NCBI GenBank assembly: GCA_027563935.2
Contig: CM050451.1
Coordinates: 26,551,565-26,615,564, forward strand
DNA length: 64,000 nt
Origin: Costus lasius
Lineage: Eukaryota > Streptophyta > Magnoliopsida > Zingiberales > Costaceae
Direction of reading: 5' to 3'
Shown: positions 35,358 to 45,787 of the stretch, one piece after another
Position numbering within the stretch: the stretch's first letter is position 1
Layout: every line of letters starts with the position of its first letter
Notes under the pieces: generated by a model
Database searches by the model: none
What the model was told of the DNA's origin: nothing
Seen by the model: the letters and a program-made list of their open reading frames with translations, nothing else
Program-made: the position numbers and the translations under genes

Positions 35358-37762
35358 TGTTAGGGAATGCCGGGTGTAATTTAAAATTTTTGCAGTCCCA
35401 GGACGCAGCGGAAGAAGCATTACACCCGAAACACATTCCAGTCCCAAGGATCCATGCGAGGGAGAGAACACAAGGATGTGTTAGGGTTAGTACCTTTATT
35501 GCTTGTTAGGATGAAGGTGCCAAGTTGAAGACGCCCACGTGTTCGTCCTCTACAAGTATCCACGCATCGACTCCTTGATCGTTGCTCCCTTCCACGCTTG
35601 GTGCTAGCCTCGGGAAGAGAATCAAGCCTTATCACTCTCTTCGAAACTTGCGCCACCTCCAAGGTAGAAGCGCCAAGAAGAGATGAGGAGGAAGATGATG
35701 CGCCAAGTACTTCCTTCTTCTTCTTTGCTTGCGCCACCTCCAAGGTGCGCCTATGGCCAAGGGACGATGAGGGCTTGTGGCAAGAAGACGCCACCAAGCT
35801 CAAAGAATCCTTGCGCCAAGAAGATGAGAAGAAGAACAAGAAGAACTTGCTTGCGCCTTTGATGGAAGAAGGAGAGCTCCAAGCCCTCAAGTTGTCGCCA
35901 CCTTAAACTTCCAATTCTCTCCAAGAGATGTCGCCACCAAGCCCTTCTCCAAGTTGCGCCAAGAGGAGAAGAAGGAGAAGAAGGCTTGCGGCTACAAAGA
36001 GGAGGAAGGTTGCGCCACCTTGATGTTGTCGCCCTTTGCCCTAGCTCACACCTCTCTATGTTTGTTCACACCTCCAAGGAATCGAACCAACAACAACAAG
36101 AGAGGGCGGCAAGGGTCCTATTAATAGGACAAGGGGCGGCTAGGGCAATGGCTAGGATCATGCCAAGTGGGCGGCTAGGATGAGAGGGGTTTGTGGTAAG
36201 GAAAGTCTCCAAGACTTTGCCATAAACCTTATTCAACCTATCCTTATTTGCCCAATAGCCATATCAGCCCAAGACATGCCTTAGAGGCATTCTTTCCATC
36301 CAAGGAGAAGGGCTAGGCGCAACATGCAAGAGGTATTTGGCTAGGGTAAGGGTTTGAGTGCATGTAGGGTTTATGAGATAAGGAAAGTCTCCAAGACTTT
36401 ACCATAAACATCTCCCTACTTCTCATATGCGCTCAAGCTCTTTCCAAAAGAGTCCTCAAGCCATATCAGCCCCAATACTTACCATAGAGACAAGATACCA
36501 TGAAGGGATGAAGGGGGAGGCGCCACTTCCTTCCAAAGGAAGCAACTTATGCCACCCACACCCCATTATGCCCCTAGGCGCCAATGGGGTTGGGTTTCTC
36601 CCCATTATACCCTTTTAAGCCAATTCCCTCTTCATGACAACTTATTATTGGGCCTCATTGGATAATGAGCTAGCCCAAACTTCATGGCATGGGTTGATTA
36701 AGCCATTGGATCCAATCCAATGCAACCCTAATCCAAATGTGACCAATTAAGGTCAATTTCGGGTCAACCTGCCAAAAATGAAGTTTGGCTCCAATAACTT
36801 TCTTCCAACTCATCAGGCCCATTGGCGCTGATGAAATCTTCCAAATGGATCCAAGTTATCCAATAACTTGATCCAAAGGCTTCTGATTAAAGCAACGTCA
36901 AGAGTCTATTGCGTGTGACCCCGTAGGATCCATATGACGATGGCAATGATGTAAACATCATAAGTAGTGAGGGGTATCTAGCAACACATCACTACTACCC
37001 ATGTCATAGGACTTAAGTCATTATGGCAACAACTCCTAACGAGCAACGAGGATTCCCATTGCATTATAGATCCCTTTGCCTAAACTGATATCCTGCCATT
37101 GGAATAGTCTCAAGTTTATTATCCAATGCATTGGTCATGACTTAACTAGTGTGGCCACACATTCCTGTCATGCACCAATAAGGTGTGGCGCCCCGTGGTG
37201 GATATCATGCTTCCTCGGAAGGAAGGGGCAAATCCTACTATTGGTCATCCATGTCTCTACGTGACTTATGACATGCCCAATGACAGTCGTTTTGATCTCC
37301 CAATTACGGAGAGACGTAAGACTGTATTAAAGCATACCCTTCATCAAGTCTAGACATGAATACCTCAAGTCTAAGGATCAATGCAAACCTCTTGCATGTG
37401 AGATTGACTCGTTGACTAGACAAGTCAATCCTCACGGTGGATCACTCCAGTGCATCCAATGCACCTGTATGTCTGCGTTACTGTGCCCTGCACCTAACCA
37501 GCCCATACACCAGTCTCACATGTACCAAAGCTATCCCATATCTGCTAAGGTACCTTGACTGGGGATAGCTTGTGAGAATGGATCCAATCCAAACTCCTGG
37601 GACATTATATATGCAATTCAATACATCAACGCAGGTAAAGCAATCTGCATAATAACGACCATGCCTTTATTGATTATATCAATTTCATTAATTCTATCAA
37701 AGTACATTCAAGCAATGCCTGACCATGTCCATACATTGGTCTGTAGGGCATATACACCAACA
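35358..37762 (-). repeat. 5' LTR of Angela-1
   Basis: Nearly identical to 28248-30653; followed by TATGC at 37763-37767. Hairpin copy at 36946-36961. Confidence 0.93.
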
Positions 37763-37767
37763 TATGC

Positions 37768-38027
37768 AACATCACGGCTACGCGATAATCACGGCTCCAG
37801 CTGTGAATCTCGCGTTTTGACTTTGCATTTCGCCAGAAAAATCACAAAAGATCTCCAAAAAATTCCTGCACGTAAAACAATGAATTCAGAGAATTTTTCT
37901 TATAGACATGTTCATCATAACATGTAAATAAAATTGATTATGAAAATTCGAAGCTAAATAAGTAATCACGACAAATTCAAAAACTTAATGAAAAATAAAT
38001 TGTTGGAATTAACAAAATTCAGAGCCT
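37768..38027 (-). other. 3' non-coding part of element A beyond the Angela-1 insertion
   Basis: This non-coding stretch is continuous with 27886-28247 on the other side of Angela-1. It has ATCACGGCT and similar inverted CGG/CCG motifs, like those near 28140-28210. Confidence 0.6.
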
Positions 38028-38043
38028 CTGGGTTGCCTCCCAG
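38028..38043 (-). other. Hairpin 3' of the protease frame in A
   Basis: On the element strand CTGGG-AGGCAA-CCCAG folds with a 5-bp stem, 41 bases after the protease stop codon. Element B has the same loop with stem CTTGGG/CCCAAG at 56678-56695, at a matching distance from its last ORF. Confidence 0.65.
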
Positions 38044-38084
38044 GTAGCGCTTATTGAAGGTCATTAGCTTGACCAAAGCGATGT

Positions 38085-39374
38085 TCATGACCCTTCCGGC
38101 GGATATGAGGCGCAGTGAATAATTGGCAATTGTTGCTCCTCACGCCTTTCCAAATCATTATACAAATTTGACTTTAAAGTTCGAGGTGATATCCATGTGT
38201 CAGCTTCCTTCAACTTGTCCCTTTTATGCTTTTCCCAATTTTCTGAGAGACGTTTATCAACTTCAAAATCATTTCCTTTTTCGTAATTGCTCCTTTTCAT
38301 TTCAAGCGGACGATGGGAACCTGCAAAATTGATCCTTTTAGCTTCTGATGAAAAATCAAAGATCAACTTACTATTATTCAGATTCAAAGTCAGCTTCTCA
38401 TGCAACATGTCGATTATAGCTCCCGTGCTTGCTAAAAACGGTCTTCCTAGAATAACAGGGAACTTGACATTTTCCTTCATGTTAACAACCATAAAATCAG
38501 TAACGATAGAAAATTCATCAATTTTAATTGTTACATTTTCTAATATTCCAATTGATTGCTGATCAAAACTATTAGCAAATTGAATGTAAGTCTTAGTAGG
38601 TTTAAGTTTTCCGCTGCCTACTTCCTCAGCCAAATACGAAGGTATTAAGCTGATGCTAGCTCCTATGTCACACAAAGCATTCTCAACAGAGAGCTTACTA
38701 ACTCGGCATGGAATTAAAATATCTCTAGGGTCCCTTACCTTTGTTTTTTCAGTATTCTTGCTCACCTGGTCTTTCTTTGCCTCATACTTACCACTGGTAG
38801 GTTTTCTCCGCTCTGTTCCGAATAACCTCTGGGGAAAAGGAATTGGAGGGACGTACACAGGCAGTCCTACATATTCCTCCTTTTTCCCCTTTTCCTCACA
38901 GTCCTTTAAATCAAAAGTAGCTTCCTCAGATCGATCAATAGGTTCCTCGATAGGCTCTCCAAGTGTCCCATTGTGCTCGGCACTCATCACAATAACCGCG
39001 TTGATGTGCTCCCTGGGGTTCATTTCAGGCTATCCCGGTAGTCTCCCTGTAGGCCTGCTAGCAGTACTGGCTTGCTGCGCAATCTAATTCTCTAACATCT
39101 TGTTGTCGGTAGCCAAGGCATCCACATGAAATGTCAGATACTTGACCGCATCGGCGAGGTCTTCAGTGCTCTTCTGCTGTTTCAAAAGAATTCCTTCTAG
39201 TATAGTCTCATAGTTTGACTTCCGGGGCTGCCCATATTTGTCTTGGTTGAAAACCCGGTGGTGGCCTGTTATTCTGCTGAGGATACTGAGGAGGAATTTG
39301 CCCTTGATTGTTCTTGTAGGACAGGTTGGGGTGGTTCCTCCATCCCAGATTGTAAGTTGCAGAATATGGGTCAT
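38085..39374 (-). pseudogene. Protease region of element A (Athila type)
   Basis: The frame 39374-38085 (minus) runs from the gag tail (ETILEGILLKQQKSTEDLAD) through two stops near 39084 and 39026 into an open 312-codon segment. That segment contains PIPFPQRL, the active-site string ALCDIGASISLIPS and the flap/second motif VILGRPFLASTGAIID. D-x-GAS is the usual Athila/Tat active site, so the catalytic core looks intact here even though the whole gag-protease reading frame is not. It ends at 38085 with no continuation into reverse transcriptase. Confidence 0.85.
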
Positions 39375-40390
39375 TCACAGGTCTCTGATTGTAATTCCCC
39401 ACAACATTGGCTTGCTCCTGATTTGATTCTTCCTGTGATGAAACTATGATTTGACATTCAGACGAATTGTGTTCTGTTACACCACACACCTCACAAGAAA
39501 CTGCATTAACTGCAACTGGGGGAAAGGAAAAAGAATCCAACTTCTGAGCCAAAGAGTCTACCTTAGCCGCTAGAGATGTCAAGGAATCATTATGGTACTT
39601 ACCAAATCCCGTGGGAGTAGTGTTCCGCTCACTTGACCAGTGGTTATGGTTCATGGCCATATCCTCAAGTAGAGCAGTTGATTCTTCCATGCTCTTGCTC
39701 ATGATCGTCCCTCCAGCCGCAGCGTCCACCATCAATCTGGTGTTGTAATCCAATCCATTGTAAAAGATGTGGATTAAAACCCATTCCTGGAGTCCATGGT
39801 GTGGGCACATGCGCTGGAGCTCCTTGAAGCGTTCCCAAGCGTCATAGAGTGACTCTCGCTCTTGCTTTGCAAAACTCGTAATCCTATTGCGCAGTTGAAC
39901 AGTCTTGTTTGGTGGGAAGTATTTGTTCAGAAATGCTTTTGATAACTCTTCCTAAGTGGTGATAGATCCTGCTGGCATTGAATATAGCCAAGCTCTCGCT
40001 CGGTCCCTGATAGAAAACGGGAATAATCTTAATCTTATCGCATCAGATGAAACTCTATTAACTTTGACAGTATCACAGTATTCAAGAAAAAATAGCTAAA
40101 TGAAGATTAGGGTCCTGATTTGGGGAACCCCCAAATTGATTTTGCTGGACCATCGTCATCAGTGCTGGCTTCAGCTCGAAGTTGTTCAGCTCTACATTAG
40201 GTCGAACGATGCTTGAATTGAACCCTTGTATGTTTGGTGCCGCGAAGTCTCTCAGAAATTGATTGTTTGTCGCCATCACTCCTTCAGAAATCTTTTTCGT
40301 CTCAAATTGCAATCTCCTTCGAAGGCGAAATATACGCTCAATTTTTGGGTCTTCTGGAAACAAAGCACACGCACGAGAAACTCTCGGCAT
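39208..40390 (-). pseudogene. gag of element A
   Basis: The start is MPRVSRACALFPEDPKIERI (40390, minus). The Athila-type gag signature ELKPALMTMVQQNQFGG follows, then middle-gag sequence with a stop (TAG) in place of Trp before EELSKAF. The second open part, 39810-39208, carries a CX2CX4HX4C knuckle (CEVCGVTEHNSSEC) and a Pro/Gln/Asn-rich tail. At least two frameshifts and several stops separate the parts, so it cannot make one protein. Confidence 0.85.
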
Positions 40391-40524
40391 ACAATGTGTG
40401 AGTCAAGATGAAAAGTAAAATAACAATGAAAGTGGAAAGAAAAGTGAAAACCAATGCTAAAACAAAAAGGAAAAAGTGCCTAGTCTCCAAACTTATCTAA
40501 TAAGTCAATATTAACTAACCGTAG

Positions 40525-40542
40525 TCCCCAGCAACGGCACCA
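40525..40542 (-). other. Primer-binding site of element A (Asp tRNA type)
   Basis: The minus strand reads TGGTGCCGTTGCTGGGGA, close to the TGGCGCCGTTGCCGGGGA primer site of Athila-group elements. It sits just inside the 5' LTR. Confidence 0.85.
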
Positions 40543-40548
40543 AAAACT

Positions 40549-42004
40549 TGATAAGCTTCTGCAAGTGCACGGAATTATCGAAGTAATAAAAAGATTATCG
40601 TTCCCAACGAGGACTACGTAGTTAAGTATTGACTTCTCGACTTGTTTGAATCTAAGCAAGCCAAGTATGCTATGGTGAAGAACTCCTAAGTACGAACAAT
40701 TCAAAAACAGCTTTTACAGGGTTCAAGTTGTAAGAGAATCGGAATTTCTGGGTTTCACCACACTGACTATTATGAATCTTATACAGGGTACTCAATAAAT
40801 AGAAAACATCTATCATGAAAGGAACTTTTCTTAATGTACATATCACCTCCTCTCGGAGTGTAATACAGTGTTTAATTAAGTTAACTCCCTACTCTCGTGA
40901 CAGTTAACCTAACTAAACCCGTTAAGTTCTATGAAAAGCTGTTAAATCCTTTAGACGAATCCAACCTACTCCCGTGATTGGATTCAAAGATTTAACTGAA
41001 ATAGATCGGACATTGCGATTCACCTCTCGGTCCTTCTCGCAACGTCTAAGACGCAATCATATGTGGCCAAGGTATGTCACAGAATAAACGCAATCGCAGT
41101 CAAATCATGATAATAATTTCGTATAAAAAGAGTATGAATAGAGATTAATTCATAAGAGTTAGTGGGCTAAGCCCTAAATCCCGAAATAATGATCTACTCA
41201 CTCATGTTCTTAAGGAAATACATGTTTAAGTGATGAACAAGCATAGATCTAGTAAAAATCACAAAGAATTCACTAAGACCACAATAAAATCAGCTTCTCC
41301 TCAATCTGGAGATGAAGAAGAGTCGATCAATCGTCGCTTTTGCGTGAAATCTCGTCGGAATTTAGCTCGAAAATCAACTTTCACCCTTGTCGCTGCCGCC
41401 GCTCGTGTTCATCCGAAAAGCCCCCTCTTTCTTTGAAAAATTGGATCTTTTATAGTTTGACCGATTTAGGACTCATCAAGGAACGGTTCTGCAAGGTTTG
41501 GTTCAAATCTGGCTTGAATTGGTGGAGAATCGAGTGAAAAACTCGTCAGGCGGACGTTTTTACGGTCTGTAACGAGTTCACAGCCACAGCCGTGATTCTT
41601 TTTGTGTGTATATCACTTATGTCACAGAAACATTCACGGCCCGTAATGGATTTACGGCTTCACCCATGAAAGTTTTTGTGCATATCTATACTTAGCCATT
41701 TTTCCGCTCATTGCTCGAACTAGAATTTATGGCCAACCAAGAATTACAGCTTGCGTTCTTCACTATTTCAGCTCCAAATTCGATGTGTAAGCTCGTGATC
41801 TCTTCAGGAATCATGCTTTGGTTTCAAAACTCATGAAATCCTTCATTTTTGGGTGATTTTACCTACATTTTCATAAAAACCAAGAAAAGTGAAGATTCTG
41901 TGCAAAGTGAAGTAAAAATACCGAAATAAGCACAAAATCATGCAAATAAGCTCAAAATATGATCTAAAATATAGGCAAAAATATGGTGTAAATGCAACGC
42001 ATCA
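40549..42004 (-). repeat. 5' LTR of element A
   Basis: On the plus strand it starts TGATAAGCTTCTGCAAGTGC and ends CAACGCATCA. It is longer than the left copy because of the block near 40780-40868. Confidence 0.9.
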
Positions 42005-42644
42005 GCTCGCGGCAAAGTGGATCGGCTGAGGTACACAGGCTCGATCCAGGAGTACGTCAAGGTATTCTCCGCACTGATGTTGGAGCTACCGGACATGTCA
42101 GAGGCAGACAGAAGGTACTTTTTCCTCCGTAATCTTCAACCATGGGCGGAGACGGAGGTCCAGCGACACTCACCACCAGATTGGAGGGCGGCTGCGGCAG
42201 TGGTTTATCATTGGGGGATAATTGAAATTCCAGATCAACACCACCAAGGAAGTCGAGGTCAATACCGAAGCGCAGCTCCCTGCCGAGAGCTAGAGTTCCA
42301 AAAAGGGGTATACCCTTTCCTCGGCAAGACAGGGGTTCGCCAGGACGACAGGAGCCACGACAGACTGCTGGAAGGGTCCATGCAGAACTAAAGCCATACG
42401 GGTGTTGCTTGTGTGGCGGTCCTCACTAGATGAAGGATTGCCCAACCAGACAGAAGATCATGACAATGGTGCTGCATGAACTAGCAGAAGAGGTTGTAGG
42501 GAACATTGAGGAGCCAAGGATCGGTGCAATCCTGGTAGCTCCGAACACTGCCACGGAGGTCCTGTAGTGTTGTATTGGTTACATCGCATTGATTGTTGCA
42601 AAAGAAACGCCCATAACTGACATCGAGGGCGATGTCCAAATTGA

Positions 42645-42750
42645 GTGGGGGAGAATTATTAGGCCCGTGGACCACCAGGCCGGACCAAAAGGGAGTGGGC
42701 TGGGTGGTGGCCCAAGACCAAGCCGAAAAGGGGAAGCGGAGCCCATTCGC
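42645..42750 (+). repeat. Polypurine tract and truncated 3' LTR of E1
   Basis: GTGGGGGAGAAT (42645-42656) precedes TATTAGGCCC, the mutated start of the 3' LTR. GGGCTGGGTGGTGGCCCAAG at 42698-42717 matches the 5' LTR with one change (GGGCTGGGTGGCGGCCCAAG). Overall the 94 bases are much more diverged from the 5' LTR than a young element would show. The LTR is cut at 42750 by element C. Confidence 0.7.
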
Positions 42751-43106
42751 TGTTGTAGTCCGCAAGTGTACGGATACTCGAAGTAATATTTAAGATATCG
42801 AACCACAGAGACTTCGTTGTTAAGTACCGACGAATTCAATTCTCACTAGCTAAACGAATCGAGAATGCTGAAAATAAACGGTAGAACGGTATATGGAAAA
42901 TCAGAGAGAAAGACATGGGACTAGGGGTCCATCCACCTTAATATTTATGACTAGATATAATTAAATATTCATCAATCTATTTTCGTTATGGTAAAGATAT
43001 AGCTTACTTTGTAAAGAAATTAACTCGCTCTCGTTTAGTCAATTTACAAAGAACGATCCTCACTCTCGTGCAAGATCTATTCAATGTTTAATATAAGTAA
43101 ACTTCG
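42751..43106 (-). mobile_element. Element C, left LTR fragment
   Basis: Starts TGTTGTAGTCCGCAAGTGTA, homologous to but clearly diverged from the LTR start of element B. It interrupts the 3' LTR of E1 after TTCGC (42746-42750) and is itself cut at 43106 by B. Its continuation begins at 60042. Minus orientation is assumed from similarity to A and B. Confidence 0.75.
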
Positions 43107-44077
43107 TGTTGTATCCGCAAGTGCACGGATACTCGAAGTAATAAAAAAAGATATCGAACCACAGAGACCTTATTATTAAGTACTAAATAGTTGTATTCCT
43201 ACTAGCTAAGCAACCGAATAATAGCAAAACAATGATGGAAAACACACGAAATCAGATAATCAGAGAGAAACAATGAGACTAGGGTTTCATTCTCCTTAAT
43301 TCTAATGACTAGATTTAAATAAAATGTCGTCAGCCTAATCTTATCATGATGAAGACTTAATTTACTTCATAAAGGGATCATCTCACTTTCGTGCAGACAA
43401 TCATGCAGGGACTAATCCTCGCTTTCGCGCAAGATCTATCCCAACGCTAAAGATAAGTAAATCATCAATCAAAGAACTTGAGATCACTTTCGTGCTTCCG
43501 AATTCTAAGTTGATTGTCTCAAGTGGAATCTCAAGGATCACTTTCGTGCATCCGAGACTCAACACAAGTTCTATTTATGGTTCTCCAATGTTCCGATCCT
43601 CACTTTCGTGCAAGATCTCCACGTTTGACAACTCGACTCTACCCTAGATTCAAATTATTATCATGGCAATAAGATCACTAAAATCAAATAATTAAGAACT
43701 AACCTAAGAGAGTTCCTAAGATGCAATTCTAGGGTTCCAAGTTCTCAAGCAAGACACCTTCCGGTCCTTATTGCGAGAACTCTAAAACATGAATAATAAC
43801 ATCAATCTATGGAGAATCAAAGACAAATAATCACATAAGTAGAATCATCATAATAAAACTATTCTAACGAATATAAGAGTTATCTACTCATTAAGAAATC
43901 GAAGTGAATTACACCCATGTCCCAAATATGTTTAAGCTTGCATGGAGAGAGAAATACAATAAGCCATAGTATCAAAGTGTTCAGAAATCAAAGAAGAAGA
44001 AGAAACAACGTTACAACATGGCTGTAATAGAAATTATAGCCGTAATTTGCCTCCAAAACGCGCTGTGAACAGTGTCG
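43107..44077 (-). repeat. 3' LTR of B, first piece
   Basis: Starts TGTTGTATCCGCAAGTGCAC on the plus strand and stops at the TGTCG (44073-44077) target of Angela-2; it continues at 53189. It holds several TCACTTTCGTGCA motifs between about 43380 and 43610. Confidence 0.9.
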
Positions 44078-45773
44078 TGTTGGGGTATGCCCTTAAGGCT
44101 AATGTTTGAGGCCTTGGGATTGTAAAAGTATCATGTAATAAACTCTTATGTTTATAAAGGCATGGTTGTTATTCAGGTTGTTACCTTGTCTGCTGCAATA
44201 AGTGTACTTCTGAATAATGTCTCAAAGCTGTTCAGCTAGGCTGACATGCTATAAAGTCCTTAGTCGAGATATCTTGGTGAACATGAGACAGCCTTGATAT
44301 GATTGAGACTAATATGTGTTCTAATCTTATAGGATGCTTCGAGCATGGAATAAGATGTAGACTCATGGGTACATTGGATGTACTGGACAGACCCTACTAG
44401 GATATTCAATTGCTTGTCACAATGTGAATGATCCTTGATTGCAACAAGTGGCACATGTCCTCTGACTTGAGATCACTTGTGTTTCTAAATGATGAATGTC
44501 ATTGTTTTGAGGTAGTTCAATATCATTTGAAACATAATGATTATAGACTATCTTGGATAATGATCATGAGTCAGGTTAGGACACTAGTGATAGATAAAGG
44601 ATTGCCGTCTCCTTGTTCAAGGAGTGTGGTGTTCTAAAGGGGCCCCCTATATGAGATGATTGAGATAGTGTATGGCCATACCCAGATGACTATGTTCATC
44701 TGATCTAATCATGCTCATCATATTGGAACACAGGCTTGACACGCTTGTCCAATAAGAACATCCAGTGGCAAAGGAAACATGTATGCCTAGTGAAGTGCAT
44801 TCACCCTTGTGCTGTGTTTTGGGAGTAGTCTTGGAAGACTCTTTCCTTTATATCGGGAGACAGTGATGTGTTGCTAGATACCCCTCACTGATCGTGATAA
44901 CGAAAGTTATCGTTACCGACATTTAAAGGAAACCCTCAGGGTCGCACAATTTGATGATATGGCTTACTTGAGTCAGATCGTGTGGACTGAATTGTTTGGG
45001 TTCAGTTTAAAGGGATTTAATCTCTGATTGTAAGTGAGATCTGGTCTGATCATGTTTGATTGATTAGGGCTTGAGATCGGTAAACTTCGATCGAGAGAGA
45101 TGATGCTAGATCGGTGAGATCAGGAGCATCAAGAAATGAACGGTTAGATCTTGAACCTTTAGGGTTTATTGTGATCTAGACCATATGGCTTGGGTTAATT
45201 GGTCTTGGACCAAACCGACATTGAACCGGCTCATGGATGAGCGCATGGTTCATGGGAGATGAGTTAAGGGCTTGGTTCACTTAAGGGTGAACGCTTGAGC
45301 CTTGAATACTTTCCATTTTTGGAATTCGGTTTCAAGTGGATTGTGTGTAACGCCTCCACATTAGTGTGGGAGGTTACTCTCTTGCCGAAATCTCTTGTGA
45401 AGGCTTCTCCATTCGGTGGAAGAAGGCACTTGATGAAAACAAGAGAAGGAAGTCTCGCCAAGCAAGAATTTCCCTTCCCTTCCATACGGCAAGGACCCTT
45501 AAAGATTCTTGCTAGCACAAGCATCACAAGGGGTAGGCGATCTTCATCTTGTGTGTGAACTTTTGGAGGAGATCTAAGTTGCTCTCTTCTTCCAAGCCGA
45601 CCTCCAAGGCAATGGCGTTGGTATGAATCTCCCTCTTGTTGATTATGTGAGCATATAAGCGATTGTATAGTTGAAACCCTAGCAAAATTGCATGCGCCCC
45701 TCCCTTAGGGTTTCGGCCCCCCTCTTGAAAGGGGTTTTATCCGCTTGCGCTCCCCCTTGAAGGGGACTCTTCA
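44078..45773 (+). repeat. 5' LTR of Angela-2
   Basis: Starts TGTTGGGGTATGCCC and ends GGGACTCTTCA. TATA-like TTTATAT at about 44848-44854 is followed within 10-40 bases by a block (44862-44889) shared with Angela-1 and then a hairpin. Open frames inside it recur in the 3' LTR and are not genes. Confidence 0.95.
44896..44911 (+). other. Hairpin with GAAA tetraloop in the Angela-2 LTR
   Basis: GATAAC-GAAA-GTTATC, a 6-bp stem closed by a GNRA-type loop, six bases after the shared block and about 45 bases after the TATA-like site, so probably in the transcribed R/U5 leader. The 3' LTR copy is at 52286-52301. Confidence 0.6.
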
Positions 45774-45775
45774 AT

Positions 45776-45787
45776 TGGTATCAGAGC
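45776..45787 (+). other. Primer-binding site of Angela-2 (initiator Met tRNA)
   Basis: TGGTATCAGAGC two bases after the LTR end. Confidence 0.96.

Larger units (their letters stand above)
28248..37762 (-). mobile_element. Angela-1: copia element with near-identical LTRs but eroded coding, inserted in A
   Basis: LTRs at 28248-30653 and 35358-37762 (about 2.4 kb each) are bounded by perfect TATGC duplications (28243-28247 and 37763-37767). The minus strand starts TGTTGGTGTATATGCCC, similar to the BARE-1/Angela LTR start, and has a Met-tRNA primer site. By eye the LTRs differ at about five bases plus one indel, so insertion is recent. The 4.7-kb internal region keeps traces of gag, protease, integrase, RT and RNase H in order, but all are ruined and it is about 1 kb shorter than in Angela-2. 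It is therefore a non-autonomous copy that was already defective when it moved. Confidence 0.92.
26509..42004 (-). mobile_element. Element A: Athila-like gypsy, gag and protease only, inserted in E1 gag
   Basis: LTRs at 26509-27885 and 40549-42004 are bounded by a perfect GCTCG duplication (26504-26508 and 42005-42009). The element is on the minus strand, with primer site at the right and polypurine end at the left. Internal DNA (about 3.1 kb once Angela-1 is removed) encodes gag and an Athila-type protease but no reverse transcriptase or integrase, so it is non-autonomous. Angela-1 is inserted in its 3' non-coding part at 28248-37762. The LTRs differ by many changes and a block of about 85 bp (near 40780-40868) missing from the left copy, so it is older than Angela-1, as nesting demands. 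Confidence 0.88.
25952..42567 (+). pseudogene. gag of E1, split by element A and mutated
   Basis: The frame from 25952 encodes a coiled-coil-rich N-terminus (RIARLEQVLGLRGEGDNAV, then LQRTVEQQRLQ) and a gypsy gag core (FIWDMEQLF, PWETLREEL, FLPRYSAD). Element A interrupts it at 26508; the frame resumes exactly at 42010 (GKVDRLRYTGSIQEYVKVFS, LRNLQPWAE). The segments are in phase once A and one GCTCG copy are removed, so gag was continuous when A landed. In-frame stops lie at 26198-26200, 26399-26401 and 26501-26503, all explainable by C-to-T or G-to-A changes. After a frameshift before 42391 a knuckle follows (CLCGGPH*MKDC, with a stop inside), and the frame ends at 42565-42567. The protease seen in R1 is missing. 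Bases 26509-42009 belong to other elements. Confidence 0.82.
24820..42750 (+). mobile_element. E1: gag-only gypsy element, outermost layer of the nest
   Basis: The 5' LTR (24820-25763), a Met-tRNA primer site, a broken gag, a polypurine tract and the first 94 bases of the 3' LTR (42657-42750) are present on the plus strand. Between 26509 and 42004 the gag is interrupted by element A. With A removed the internal region is only about 1.4 kb: gag followed directly by the polypurine tract, with no protease, RT or integrase. This matches the TR-GAG class (terminal-repeat retrotransposons with a GAG domain). The 3' LTR is cut by element C; the rest of it and the right target duplication are outside the window. 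Confidence 0.8.

Noticed and set aside
45264..45558. 87-codon open frames on both strands, repeated at 52654-52948
   Set aside because: They are inside the Angela-2 LTRs; the same duplication artefact.
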